A DNA stretch of 64,000 nucleotides from positions 2,867,501-2,931,500 of the forward strand of contig NZ_CP165782.1 in NCBI RefSeq assembly GCF_000513895.2, read 5' to 3'. Positions within the stretch are counted from its first letter, which is position 1, and every line of letters starts with the position of its first letter. The notes under the pieces are model-generated. The model ran no database searches, was not told where the DNA came from, and worked only from the letters and a program-made list of their open reading frames with translations. The stretch is from Ensifer sp. WSM1721. Lineage in GTDB: Bacteria > Pseudomonadota > Alphaproteobacteria > Rhizobiales > Rhizobiaceae. Shown one piece after another: positions 1 to 8,110 of the stretch. The translations under genes were made by a program, and so were the position numbers.

Positions 1-1
1 C

Positions 2-70
2 TGGTGCGAGTTGCAGGGCATCCCGGCACGCCCGCTCCACTTGGTCGGTTACGAGGACGAGGGAGAATGA
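2..70 (+). CDS. Ligase-associated DNA exonuclease, C-terminal end (partial)
   Basis: Only the last 22 codons are inside the window, read from base 2 to a TGA at 68-70; the peptide ends in HLVGYEDEGE. No domain can be seen in so short a piece. The identity is inferred from position: the stop lies 3 bp before the start of an ATP-dependent DNA ligase. In many alphaproteobacteria that ligase is preceded by a metallo-beta-lactamase-fold exonuclease in the same transcript. The upstream sequence is needed to confirm it. Confidence 0.5.
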   Translation, partial: WCELQGIPARPLHLVGYEDEGE

Positions 71-73
71 CGG

Positions 74-1687
74 ATGAAAACCTTCGCCGAACTCCTCGAC
101 CGCCTCGTTCTGACGCCGCAACGGAACGGCAAGATACGGCTGCTCGCCGATTATTTCCGCAGCACCCCCGATCCGAGCCGGGGCTACGCGCTCGCGGCGA
201 TCGCCGGGACGCTCTCGCTCAACACGGTGAAGCCGGCGCTCATCCGCGACCTGCTGCTCGAACGCATGGACGAGGTACTGTTCCATTACTCCTACGACTA
301 TGTCGGCGACCTCGCGGAAACGGTTTCGCTTGCCTGGGAGCCTCCGGAGGGTATTGCGCCTGCAGACATTTCGCTCGGCGAGGCTGTCGAGCGGCTTCAG
401 AGAGCGGGGCGTTCCGAGGTGCGTTCGCTCGTCCGCGACATGCTGGACCGGCTGGACACCTCCGGCCGATTTGCGCTGCTGAAACTCGTCACCGGAGGCT
501 TGCGGATCGGCGCCTCGGCGCGGCTCGCCAAGCAGGCGCTGGCGGAAATGGGCGGCAAGGAAGTGGGCGAGATCGAAACGCTTTGGCACGGATTGGCGCC
601 GCCTTATCTGCCCCTCTTCCTCTGGCTGACCGGCCAGGCGGAAATGCCGGTACTGAAGACACCCGCCGTCTTCCACTCGGTCATGCTTGCGACGCCGATT
701 GGCGAGGGCGATCTCGAGGGGCTCGATCCGGCCGACTTCGCGGCGGAATGGAAATGGGACGGCATCCGCGTCCAGCTTGCCAATGTCGGCGGGCTTCGGC
801 GCCTCTATTCGCGTAGCGGCGACGAGATCTCGGCCGCCTTTCCGGAGATCCTCGAAGCGGCCGACTTTTCCGGCGTGATCGACGGCGAGCTGCTGGTCGG
901 CGGAACGATGCGCAGCAACCGCGCGACCGCCACCTTCGCCGACTTGCAGCAACGGCTGAACCGCAAGACCGTCAGCCGCAAGCTGCTGGAGGATTATCCC
1001 GCCTTCGTTCGCGGCTACGACATCCTCTTTTCAGGCGAGCGTGACATCCGGCCCGAGCCCTTTCGCGTCCGCCGCGAGGCCTTGTCGGCTCTGATCGAGG
1101 CCGCCTCGCCCCAGCATTTCGATCTCTCGCCTCTCGTCGCCTTCTCGACCTGGAAAGAACTCGACCGCCTGCGCTCCGACCCTCCGGATCCCGTGATCGA
1201 GGGCGTGATGCTGAAGCGACTCGATTCGCCCTACGTGGCCGGACGAGCGAAGGGCCCCTGGTTCAAGTGGAAGCGGGCGCCGTTCAACATCGATGCCGTG
1301 CTGATGTATGCTCAGCGCGGCCACGGCAAGCGGTCCAGCTACTATTCCGATTTCACCTTCGGCGTCTGGGCCGAGAGCGAAGGCGTGACCAGTCTGGTGC
1401 CCGTCGGCAAGGCCTATTTCGGCTTCACCGACGCCGAACTCGAAATCCTCGACCGTTTCGTGCGCGACAACACGGTCGAGCGCTTCGGTCCCGTGCGGGC
1501 GGTGCGCGCCGAGCCCGACGCCGGCTTCGTCGTCGAGGTTGCCTTCGAAGGTCTCAACCGCTCGACCCGGCACAAGTCAGGCGTGGCCATGCGTTTTCCG
1601 CGCATCGCGCGGCTCAGGCCCGACAAGCTGCCCCGCGACGCCGACAGGCTGGAGACCTTGCAAGCGATGATCGGGATAAAAGCCTAG
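74..1687 (+). CDS. ATP-dependent DNA ligase (ligase-associated repair cluster type)
   Basis: A 537-residue protein with the length and layout of bacterial ATP-dependent ligases that work in DNA repair alongside an Lhr-type helicase and an MBL-fold exonuclease. The N-terminal 200 residues are the helical DNA-binding domain. The adenylation domain follows, with the ExKxDG nucleotidyl site as EWKWDG; the lysine near residue 227 should be the AMP-carrying residue. The late motif EGVMLKRL and then WFKWK fit motifs IV and V. The C-terminal third is the OB-fold. It starts 3 bp after the preceding stop, so the two genes are almost surely co-transcribed. It is not the NAD-dependent replicative LigA, and it lacks the polymerase and phosphoesterase domains of LigD. 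Confidence 0.9.
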   Translation: MKTFAELLDRLVLTPQRNGKIRLLADYFRSTPDPSRGYALAAIAGTLSLNTVKPALIRDLLLERMDEVLFHYSYDYVGDLAETVSLAWEPPEGIAPADISLGEAVERLQRAGRSEVRSLVRDMLDRLDTSGRFALLKLVTGGLRIGASARLAKQALAEMGGKEVGEIETLWHGLAPPYLPLFLWLTGQAEMPVLKTPAVFHSVMLATPIGEGDLEGLDPADFAAEWKWDGIRVQLANVGGLRRLYSRSGDEISAAFPEILEAADFSGVIDGELLVGGTMRSNRATATFADLQQRLNRKTVSRKLLEDYPAFVRGYDILFSGERDIRPEPFRVRREALSALIEAASPQHFDLSPLVAFSTWKELDRLRSDPPDPVIEGVMLKRLDSPYVAGRAKGPWFKWKRAPFNIDAVLMYAQRGHGKRSSYYSDFTFGVWAESEGVTSLVPVGKAYFGFTDAELEILDRFVRDNTVERFGPVRAVRAEPDAGFVVEVAFEGLNRSTRHKSGVAMRFPRIARLRPDKLPRDADRLETLQAMIGIKA

Positions 1688-1688
1688 T

Positions 1689-1733
1689 GCATGTCGCCCA
1701 AAAGTGTGCAGCGCTTTTGGGACATCGACATGC
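1689..1733. repeat. Rhizobial intergenic palindrome
   Basis: Directly after the ligase stop, the arms GCATGTCGCCCAAAAG and CTTTTGGGACATCGACATGC form an interrupted hairpin around a short loop. A purine-rich tail (about 1734-1756) follows. I recognise this as a dispersed Rhizobiales intergenic palindrome; from memory, similar copies sit between many genes in Sinorhizobium and Rhizobium. It may end ligase transcription or stabilise the 3' end. It lacks a T-run, so a classical terminator is not supported. Confidence 0.6.
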
Positions 1734-1855
1734 TCAAAAACAAAGGAGCTAAAGCGAACTCAGCTATTTCAGCGAATGCGAATGAAGAATTGTTAAGGAG
1801 AGTTTGGAATATTCAAGCTGACTAACGCACCAGTTCGCATTCGCAGGGCCGTCTT

Positions 1856-4522
1856 GTGTCAGAAACAAATCTTCAGCATCTTGGGAAATCCCGCCTCTCG
1901 CGATTTCTGACGCTCAATTATCTGCCGGCAATGATCGCGACCTTTGTTGTTCTGATTGCCGGCATCCTCGCCGACAATCAGAACCGGATCATTTCGGACG
2001 CCCGCATGCGTTCGATCGTGGCCGACGAGTTGAATCCGATCCGCTCCAAACTGGAGACCTATATCAACGGAAACGTCCAGCTCGTCCGCGGTCTGATCGG
2101 CACGGTCGCGACCGAGCCCGACATGCAACAGCCTCGGTTCAGTGACCTGGCCCGAAGCATTTTCAGCGAGCGTTCGCAACTGCGCAACCTTGCGGCCGCG
2201 CCTGGCCTGGTCGTTTCGATGGTCTATCCGGTAGCAGGCAACGAAAAGGCGATCGGGCTCGACTACCGCACCAATGACAAGCAACGCGGATCCGTCATGC
2301 GTGCGGTGGCCACCGGAAAGATGGTGCTTGCCGGCCCGGTCGATCTCGTCCAGGGCGGACGCGGACTGATCGGCCGGTTTCCGGTGACGACGAGTGCCGG
2401 CGGCCGCGAGCGTTTCTGGGGCCTGATTTCAGCGGTCATCGATATCGACCGGCTCTACCGCGACAGCGGCCTGGTCTCCTCTACGCTCGGTCTGGACATC
2501 GCCATTGCCGGCCGTGACGGCCAAGGTCGAGGTGGCGCGATTTTCTTTGGCGATGCAGCGATCTTCGATAAGGCGCCGGTGGAGCTGAACGTGATGCTGC
2601 CCGGCGGCACCTGGCGAATGGCGGCCATACCGAAGGGCGGCTGGCCGACCACGCCGCAGAATGCCTGGCTGGTTCGACTGCTCATCCTGCTCGGCGGCCT
2701 CATGATCGTCGTCCCGATGATCGTGACCGGGCATTTGACGACCGAACGACAAGACAACATGCGCGCCCTGCGGCAGAACAAGGACCAGCTACAGGAGCTG
2801 TCCCACCGGCTGAAGATCGCCCTCGACACCTCCGAGATCGGCGTCTGGGAGCTCGATATCGACAGCGGCAAGCTCCTGTGGGACAGCCGCATGAAGGAGC
2901 TTTACGGCATCGGATCTTCGATGCGCGAGGTCTATGACGACTGGAGGGACACGCTGCATCCGGAGGATCTCGCGCGCGCCGAAGCGGAATTCGCCGAGGC
3001 GCTGGCGACGGGCAGCGCTTACAACACCGAATTTCGCATCCGCCTGCCAAGCGGCGAGATCCGCCACATCCGTGCCATCGGTTCGACCTATGTCGGGGCC
3101 AACGGCAACAGGAAGATCGTCGGCGTCAACTGGGACGTCACGGCCGACGTCGAGACGCGCGCGACCCTATCGGAGGCCAAACGCCTCGCCGAAGCCCACA
3201 GCGCCGAGCTGGAAGCCGCTCGCCACCGCATGGAATTCAACGCGCTGCACGATCCGCTGACCGGCCTGCCGAACCGCCGCTTCCTCGACCAGATCCTCGC
3301 CGACCGCGTCCGAAAGTTCGACGCCGGTGCCAGGCTCAGTATCTTCCACATCGATCTCGACCGCTTCAAGCAGATCAACGATACGATGGGCCATGCGGCC
3401 GGGGACGAAATTCTGAGGCACGCCGCCGGGCTCCTGCGCTCGAACGCGCGGGAGAGCGACTTCGTCGCCCGGATCGGCGGCGACGAGTTCGTCATCATTC
3501 GCGCAGGCGGCAGCTCCGAAGAGGATGCGGCGCTGGCTTCGCGCATCATCGAGGCGATGAGCTCGCCCGTTCGTTACAAGGATCAGGAGTGCCGCATCGG
3601 GGTCAGCATCGGCATCGCCGCGCAAACTGCCGCGGCGGACGAGCTTTCCCAGATTCTCGTCAATGCCGATATCGCCCTTTACGAGGCCAAGCGCCGCGGC
3701 CGCAACCGGCACGAAACCTTCACCGGCGCGTTGAAAACAGCCGTCTTCCAGACGAAGCAGACGGCCGACGAGATCCTGCGCGGGCTGGAGCAGAATGAAT
3801 TCGTCGCCTATTTCCAGCCGCAGTTCTCTCCGAAGTCGCTGGAAATCATTGGCGTCGAAGCCCTGGCGCGGTGGGATCATCCGACCAAGGGGCTAATCGG
3901 ACCGCATGCCTTCCTCAAGACGGCGGAAGACATCAACGTGGTCGCCGCGATCGACCAGAAGATCCTGGAACAGGCGCTCTTCCAGATCTGCCGCTGGGAG
4001 GCGAACGGCATTCACATCCCCAAGGTTTCGGTCAACCTTTCCTACTCGCGTCTGCGGGACGAGGGCCTCGTCGCCCGGCTGGAGCAGATGTCCATACCGA
4101 AAGGGCGGCTCTCATTCGAACTGCTTGAATCGATCTCCTTCGACGAGAACGACGTCACGGTCATGTCGAATATCCGGCGCATCAAGGAACTCGGCATCGA
4201 CATCGAGATCGACGACTTCGGCACCGGCTATGCCTCGATCTTGAGCCTTCTGAAACTCACACCGCGCCGCCTGAAAATCGACCGCCAACTGGTGCTGCCT
4301 ATCCTCGACTCTCCGGCTGAGCGCCGGCTCGTGGAGTCGATCATCGACATCGGCACATCGCTCGGCATCGAGGTCATCGCCGAGGGCGTCGAAACACTCG
4401 ACCATGCCCATATCCTGAAAGAGCTGGAGTGCCATGGATTGCAGGGCTATGCCTTCGCCCGGCCGATGAGCGCCAACGATCTTGCCACCTTCGTCTTCGA
4501 GCGGAGATGGCGCGCCGCCTGA
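1856..4522 (+). CDS. Membrane CHASE-PAS-GGDEF-EAL cyclic-di-GMP signalling protein
   Basis: An 888-residue protein read from a GTG. A transmembrane helix lies at about residues 23-40 and a second at about 271-293. They bracket a periplasmic sensor of CHASE type. A PAS domain (about 318-440) follows, then a cyclase domain whose GGDEF signature (near 541) is intact, then an EAL phosphodiesterase domain. The EAL motif reads VEALARW (near 668); DDFGTGY and the late AEGVET motif are also intact. Sequence alone therefore allows both synthesis and breakdown of c-di-GMP, with the periplasmic and PAS inputs deciding. The first ATG in frame is about 75 bp downstream, inside the first membrane helix, so the GTG start is preferred. 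It stands alone between two intergenic repeats. Confidence 0.92.
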   Translation: MSETNLQHLGKSRLSRFLTLNYLPAMIATFVVLIAGILADNQNRIISDARMRSIVADELNPIRSKLETYINGNVQLVRGLIGTVATEPDMQQPRFSDLARSIFSERSQLRNLAAAPGLVVSMVYPVAGNEKAIGLDYRTNDKQRGSVMRAVATGKMVLAGPVDLVQGGRGLIGRFPVTTSAGGRERFWGLISAVIDIDRLYRDSGLVSSTLGLDIAIAGRDGQGRGGAIFFGDAAIFDKAPVELNVMLPGGTWRMAAIPKGGWPTTPQNAWLVRLLILLGGLMIVVPMIVTGHLTTERQDNMRALRQNKDQLQELSHRLKIALDTSEIGVWELDIDSGKLLWDSRMKELYGIGSSMREVYDDWRDTLHPEDLARAEAEFAEALATGSAYNTEFRIRLPSGEIRHIRAIGSTYVGANGNRKIVGVNWDVTADVETRATLSEAKRLAEAHSAELEAARHRMEFNALHDPLTGLPNRRFLDQILADRVRKFDAGARLSIFHIDLDRFKQINDTMGHAAGDEILRHAAGLLRSNARESDFVARIGGDEFVIIRAGGSSEEDAALASRIIEAMSSPVRYKDQECRIGVSIGIAAQTAAADELSQILVNADIALYEAKRRGRNRHETFTGALKTAVFQTKQTADEILRGLEQNEFVAYFQPQFSPKSLEIIGVEALARWDHPTKGLIGPHAFLKTAEDINVVAAIDQKILEQALFQICRWEANGIHIPKVSVNLSYSRLRDEGLVARLEQMSIPKGRLSFELLESISFDENDVTVMSNIRRIKELGIDIEIDDFGTGYASILSLLKLTPRRLKIDRQLVLPILDSPAERRLVESIIDIGTSLGIEVIAEGVETLDHAHILKELECHGLQGYAFARPMSANDLATFVFERRWRAA

Positions 4523-4853
4523 CTGCGACGTGACGGCGCAACGACCGCAAAAGTCGCTCGGCGCAGGTCTTTTTCTTGCCGCCGAGTCTTGGCAGCCGTC
4601 CGGAAAAAAGTCATAAAAACATATGCTTTCTGCCGCTTCGCGGATGATCTACAGCGCCGCGCGCCTTAGACGCGCAAAGGTCGCTGTAGCACTTTGAAAT
4701 GCTGCATGTTTTATCCTTAAATCGGCTACGATTTAAGGAAACATGCAGTAGGCACCTTCTGCGACCGCCGCTCGGCGGCAGTCCTTACGGGACCGGGAGT
4801 CCCGATCTCCAACACACCCATAAGGGGACGGAACGATCGAATACGCGGAGAAA
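4523..4853. other. Intergenic region with RIME-type element and antiporter operon leader
   Basis: No convincing gene in these 331 bases. The middle holds the double-hairpin element listed separately at 4649-4748. The last 100 bases are the leader of the antiporter operon, with purine-rich runs AAGGGGA (about 4822) and GGAG (4847-4850). I could not assign a sigma-70 promoter with confidence. Confidence 0.6.
4649..4748. repeat. RIME-type intergenic mosaic element, copy 1
   Basis: Two consecutive hairpins. The first has outer arms CTACAGCG and CGCTGTAG with inner GCGCG and CGCGC arms. The second has arms starting CTGCATG and ending CATGCAG, with CCTTAAATCG pairing to CGATTTAAGG. The same arrangement recurs at 51547-51649 with only scattered differences. 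This matches the Rhizobium-specific intergenic mosaic element family as I remember it. It is non-coding. Confidence 0.85.
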
Positions 4854-7763
4854 TTGCTTTCGGTTTTCATTCTCGCCCCCTTCGCGGGAAGCCTCATCGC
4901 AATCTTCTTTCCGTCCGATCAACGTGGTGCCACAGCCTGGTTCGCGGGCGCCATCGCTCTCGTCTGCTTCCTGGTGACGGCCGGCCTCTACCCCATCGTC
5001 GCCTCTGGCAACGTGCTTCGCTATCAGCTCGAGTGGATCCCCGAGCTCGGCCTGAACTTCACGCTCCGGATGGATGGCTTCGCCTGGCTGTTTTGCGCGC
5101 TGATCACGGCGATCGGAGTGCTCGTCGTTCTCTACGCCCGCTACTACATGGCCGAGGAAGACCCGGTGCCGCGCTTCTTCGCGCTCTTCCTCGCCTTCAT
5201 GGGCTCGATGCTCGGCGTCGTCCTTTCCGGCAACCTCATCCTGCTTGCGGTCTTCTGGGAGCTTACGAGCATCGTCTCCTTCCTGCTGATCGGCTACTGG
5301 CATCACAATGCACACGCCCGCGACGGCGCCCGCATGGCGCTGACCATGACCGGCATGGGTGGTCTCGCCATGCTGGTCGGACTGGTGATCATCGGTCGGA
5401 TCGTCGGCAGCTACGATCTCGACGCGGTGCTCGCGTCCGGCGACGCGATCCGCAACCATCCGCTCTACGTGACGGTGCTCATCCTGGTCCTGCTCGGCGC
5501 ATTGACGAAGAGCGCTCAGTTCCCGTTCCACTTCTGGCTGCCGCACGCCATGGCGGCGCCGACGCCGGTCTCCGCCTATCTGCATTCGGCGACAATGGTG
5601 AAGGCCGGCGTCTTCCTGCTTGCGCGACTCTGGCCGGTGATGGCCGGCACCGAGGCCTGGTTCTGGCTCGTCGGCCTCGCGGGCCTGACGACTTTGCTGC
5701 TCGGGGCCTATTTCGCGATCTTCCAGCAGGACCTGAAAGGGCTGCTCGCCTATTCAACGATCAGCCATCTCGGGCTCATCACCGTGCTCCTGAGCCTCGG
5801 CAGCCCGCTCGCCGCCGTCGCCGCGGTCTTCCACATCGTCAATCATGCCACCTTCAAGGCTTCGCTCTTCATGGCGGCCGGCATTATCGACCATGAAACC
5901 GGCACGCGCGACATGCGTAGGCTGAGCGGGCTCTTCCAATTCATGCCGATCACGGCGACGCTCGCCATGGTGGCCAGCGCCGCCATGGCCGGCGTGCCGC
6001 TGCTGAACGGCTTCCTGTCGAAGGAGATGTTCTTCGCCGAGGCGATCGAAACGCACCTCGTCAACCCGCTCGACACGGCAACGCCTTATGTCGCGACGAT
6101 CGCCAGCATGTTCGCCGTGACCTATTCGCTCCGCTTCATTCACAGCGTCTTTTACGGTCCGACTCCAACGGACCTGCCGCGCAAGCCGCACGAACCGCCG
6201 CGTTGGATGCGGGCACCGATCGATTTTCTGGTGCTCGCCTGCCTCGTCGTCGGGATTATCCCCGCCCAGACGATCGGCCCCTTCCTGCATACTGCCGTCA
6301 TCTCGATCCTCGGCGACGCAACGCCGGACTACAGCCTTGCGGTCTGGCACGGCCTGAACATCCCGCTGATCATGAGCTTCGTCGCGCTTTCGGGCGGCGT
6401 CGGCCTCTATTTTCTGATGCGCTCCTATCTCGCGACCGGCATAGAGGGACCGCCGGTCTTCCGCCTGCTCGAGGGGCAGCGCATCTTCGAACGCGTTCTG
6501 GTGACCCTTTCGTGGAAATGGGCGCGCTCGCTCGAGCAGCAGCTCGGCACGCGCCGCCTGCAGCCGCAGATGCGCCTCCTTGTTTTTCTTGCCCTTGTGG
6601 CAGGGGCGTCGCCCCTTCTCACCCGCGGCTTCACCCTACCCCCACTCGTGATCCGCGGCATCGATCCCGCCTTCGCGCTGCTTTGGGCGGTCGGTATAGC
6701 CTGCGCTGTCGGCTCGGCCTTCATGGCGAAGTTCCATCGCCTCGCCTCGCTCGTGCTCCTTGGCGGCGCGGGGCTCGTTACCTGCATCACCTTCGTCTGG
6801 CTGTCCGCGCCGGATCTCGCCGTCACCCAGCTTCTCGTGGAGATCGTCACCACCGTGCTCATCCTGCTCGGATTGCGCTGGCTGCCGAAACGCATCGCGG
6901 GGCCGGAGACCGCCGAAGACATTCCGCTGCGAACCCGCGCCCGGCGCCTGCGCGACTTCCTGCTCGCGATCATCGCCGGCGGAGGACTGATGCTCATCTC
7001 CTATACGGTGATGACGCGACCGCTCCCCGAGACCGTTGCCGACTACTTCCTCGCCCGCGCCTACCAGGAGGGTGGCGGAACCAACGTCGTCAACGTCATC
7101 CTCGTCGATTTCCGCGGCTTCGACACGCTTGGCGAAATCGCCGTCTTGTGCATCGTCGCGCTGACGGTGTTTGCGCTCCTCCTGCGCTTCCGACCGCAGG
7201 CCGACAGCCTCGAAACACCGGAACAGCAAAGGGTGCAGAACGCCTTCGATGACGACCATCCCGACCGCACCGCGGGCGACAGTGTCGCCGAATACCTCTT
7301 CGTCCCCTCCGTGATCATGCGCTGGATGTTCCCGGTGACCGGCATGCTCGCCGCCTTTCTCTTCCTGCGCGGGCATGACCTCCCGGGCGGCGGCTTTGCC
7401 GCGGGTATTGCCATGTCGATCGGCTTCATCCTGCAGTACATGTCGGGCGGGACCCGCTCGGTCGAGGAGCGGCTGCGCATTCATCCGCTTCGTTGGATGA
7501 GCATCGGTCTCCTGATTGCCGTCGCCACGGGCGCAGGATCATGGCTCTTCGGTTATCCGTTCCTCACCTCGCGCGCCGAATATGCGACCCTGCCGATCAT
7601 CGGCAAGGTGCCAGTCGCGAGCGCCATCCTCTTCGACCTCGGAGTATTCTCGCTCGTGCTCGGCGCAACCGTGCTCATGCTTATTGCGCTGGCGCACCAG
7701 TCGGTGCGCGCGCCTCGCGCACACACCCGAGCCACACGTCCGGAGAAGGAGGCGGCAGAGTAA
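4854..7763 (+). CDS. phaA: Pha/Mrp-type cation/H+ antiporter, fused subunit A+B
   Basis: A 969-residue polytopic inner-membrane protein, the largest subunit of the multi-subunit K+ or Na+/H+ antiporter (Pha in rhizobia, Mrp or Mnh elsewhere). Residues 1 to about 760 are the MrpA part, related to NuoL. The segments LTKSAQFPFHFWLPHA and SAYLHSATMVKAG hold the conserved lysines and histidine of the proton path. The C-terminal 180 residues (from about 800, with RGHDLPGGGFAAG) are the MrpB domain, separate in Bacillus but fused in rhizobia. The only standard start in frame is TTG, with GGAG 3 bases upstream. The frame stays open further upstream through IEYAEK without ATG or GTG, so the true N-terminus is uncertain. 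The stop overlaps the start of phaC. Confidence 0.95.
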   Translation: MLSVFILAPFAGSLIAIFFPSDQRGATAWFAGAIALVCFLVTAGLYPIVASGNVLRYQLEWIPELGLNFTLRMDGFAWLFCALITAIGVLVVLYARYYMAEEDPVPRFFALFLAFMGSMLGVVLSGNLILLAVFWELTSIVSFLLIGYWHHNAHARDGARMALTMTGMGGLAMLVGLVIIGRIVGSYDLDAVLASGDAIRNHPLYVTVLILVLLGALTKSAQFPFHFWLPHAMAAPTPVSAYLHSATMVKAGVFLLARLWPVMAGTEAWFWLVGLAGLTTLLLGAYFAIFQQDLKGLLAYSTISHLGLITVLLSLGSPLAAVAAVFHIVNHATFKASLFMAAGIIDHETGTRDMRRLSGLFQFMPITATLAMVASAAMAGVPLLNGFLSKEMFFAEAIETHLVNPLDTATPYVATIASMFAVTYSLRFIHSVFYGPTPTDLPRKPHEPPRWMRAPIDFLVLACLVVGIIPAQTIGPFLHTAVISILGDATPDYSLAVWHGLNIPLIMSFVALSGGVGLYFLMRSYLATGIEGPPVFRLLEGQRIFERVLVTLSWKWARSLEQQLGTRRLQPQMRLLVFLALVAGASPLLTRGFTLPPLVIRGIDPAFALLWAVGIACAVGSAFMAKFHRLASLVLLGGAGLVTCITFVWLSAPDLAVTQLLVEIVTTVLILLGLRWLPKRIAGPETAEDIPLRTRARRLRDFLLAIIAGGGLMLISYTVMTRPLPETVADYFLARAYQEGGGTNVVNVILVDFRGFDTLGEIAVLCIVALTVFALLLRFRPQADSLETPEQQRVQNAFDDDHPDRTAGDSVAEYLFVPSVIMRWMFPVTGMLAAFLFLRGHDLPGGGFAAGIAMSIGFILQYMSGGTRSVEERLRIHPLRWMSIGLLIAVATGAGSWLFGYPFLTSRAEYATLPIIGKVPVASAILFDLGVFSLVLGATVLMLIALAHQSVRAPRAHTRATRPEKEAAE

Positions 7764-8110
7764 TGGAGCTCGTTCTCTCCACCGGCATTGGCGTGCTGAC
7801 GGCATCCGGCGTATATCTTCTTCTGCGGCCGAGAACCTATCAGGTGATCATTGGGCTTTCGCTGCTCTCCTTTGCCGTCAATCTCTTCATCTTCGGCATG
7901 GGCAGGTTGAAGGTAAACGCCCCGCCGGTGCTCGAACCGGGCGGCGTCGGCGACCTCGTTCGATACACCGATCCCGTTCCGCAGGCGCTGGTGCTGACGG
8001 CAATCGTCATCGGCTTCGCCATGACCGCGCTTTTCCTCGTCGTGCTGCTCGCCTCGCGCGGCTTCACCGGGACAGACCACGTCGACGGGAGGGAGCAGCG
8101 CGGTGATTGA
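7763..8110 (+). CDS. phaC: Pha/Mrp antiporter subunit C
   Basis: A 115-residue protein with three membrane helices, related to NuoK. It begins MELVLSTGIGVLTASG. The ATG overlaps the phaA stop by one base (TAATG) and follows GGAGAAGGAGGCGG. The longer reading frame upstream is read-through inside phaA and is not used. The loop after the second helix (NAPPVLEPG) and the helix QALVLTAIVIGFA are typical of MrpC. Its 3' end overlaps phaD by 8 bases, which indicates translational coupling. Confidence 0.93.
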   Translation: MELVLSTGIGVLTASGVYLLLRPRTYQVIIGLSLLSFAVNLFIFGMGRLKVNAPPVLEPGGVGDLVRYTDPVPQALVLTAIVIGFAMTALFLVVLLASRGFTGTDHVDGREQRGD

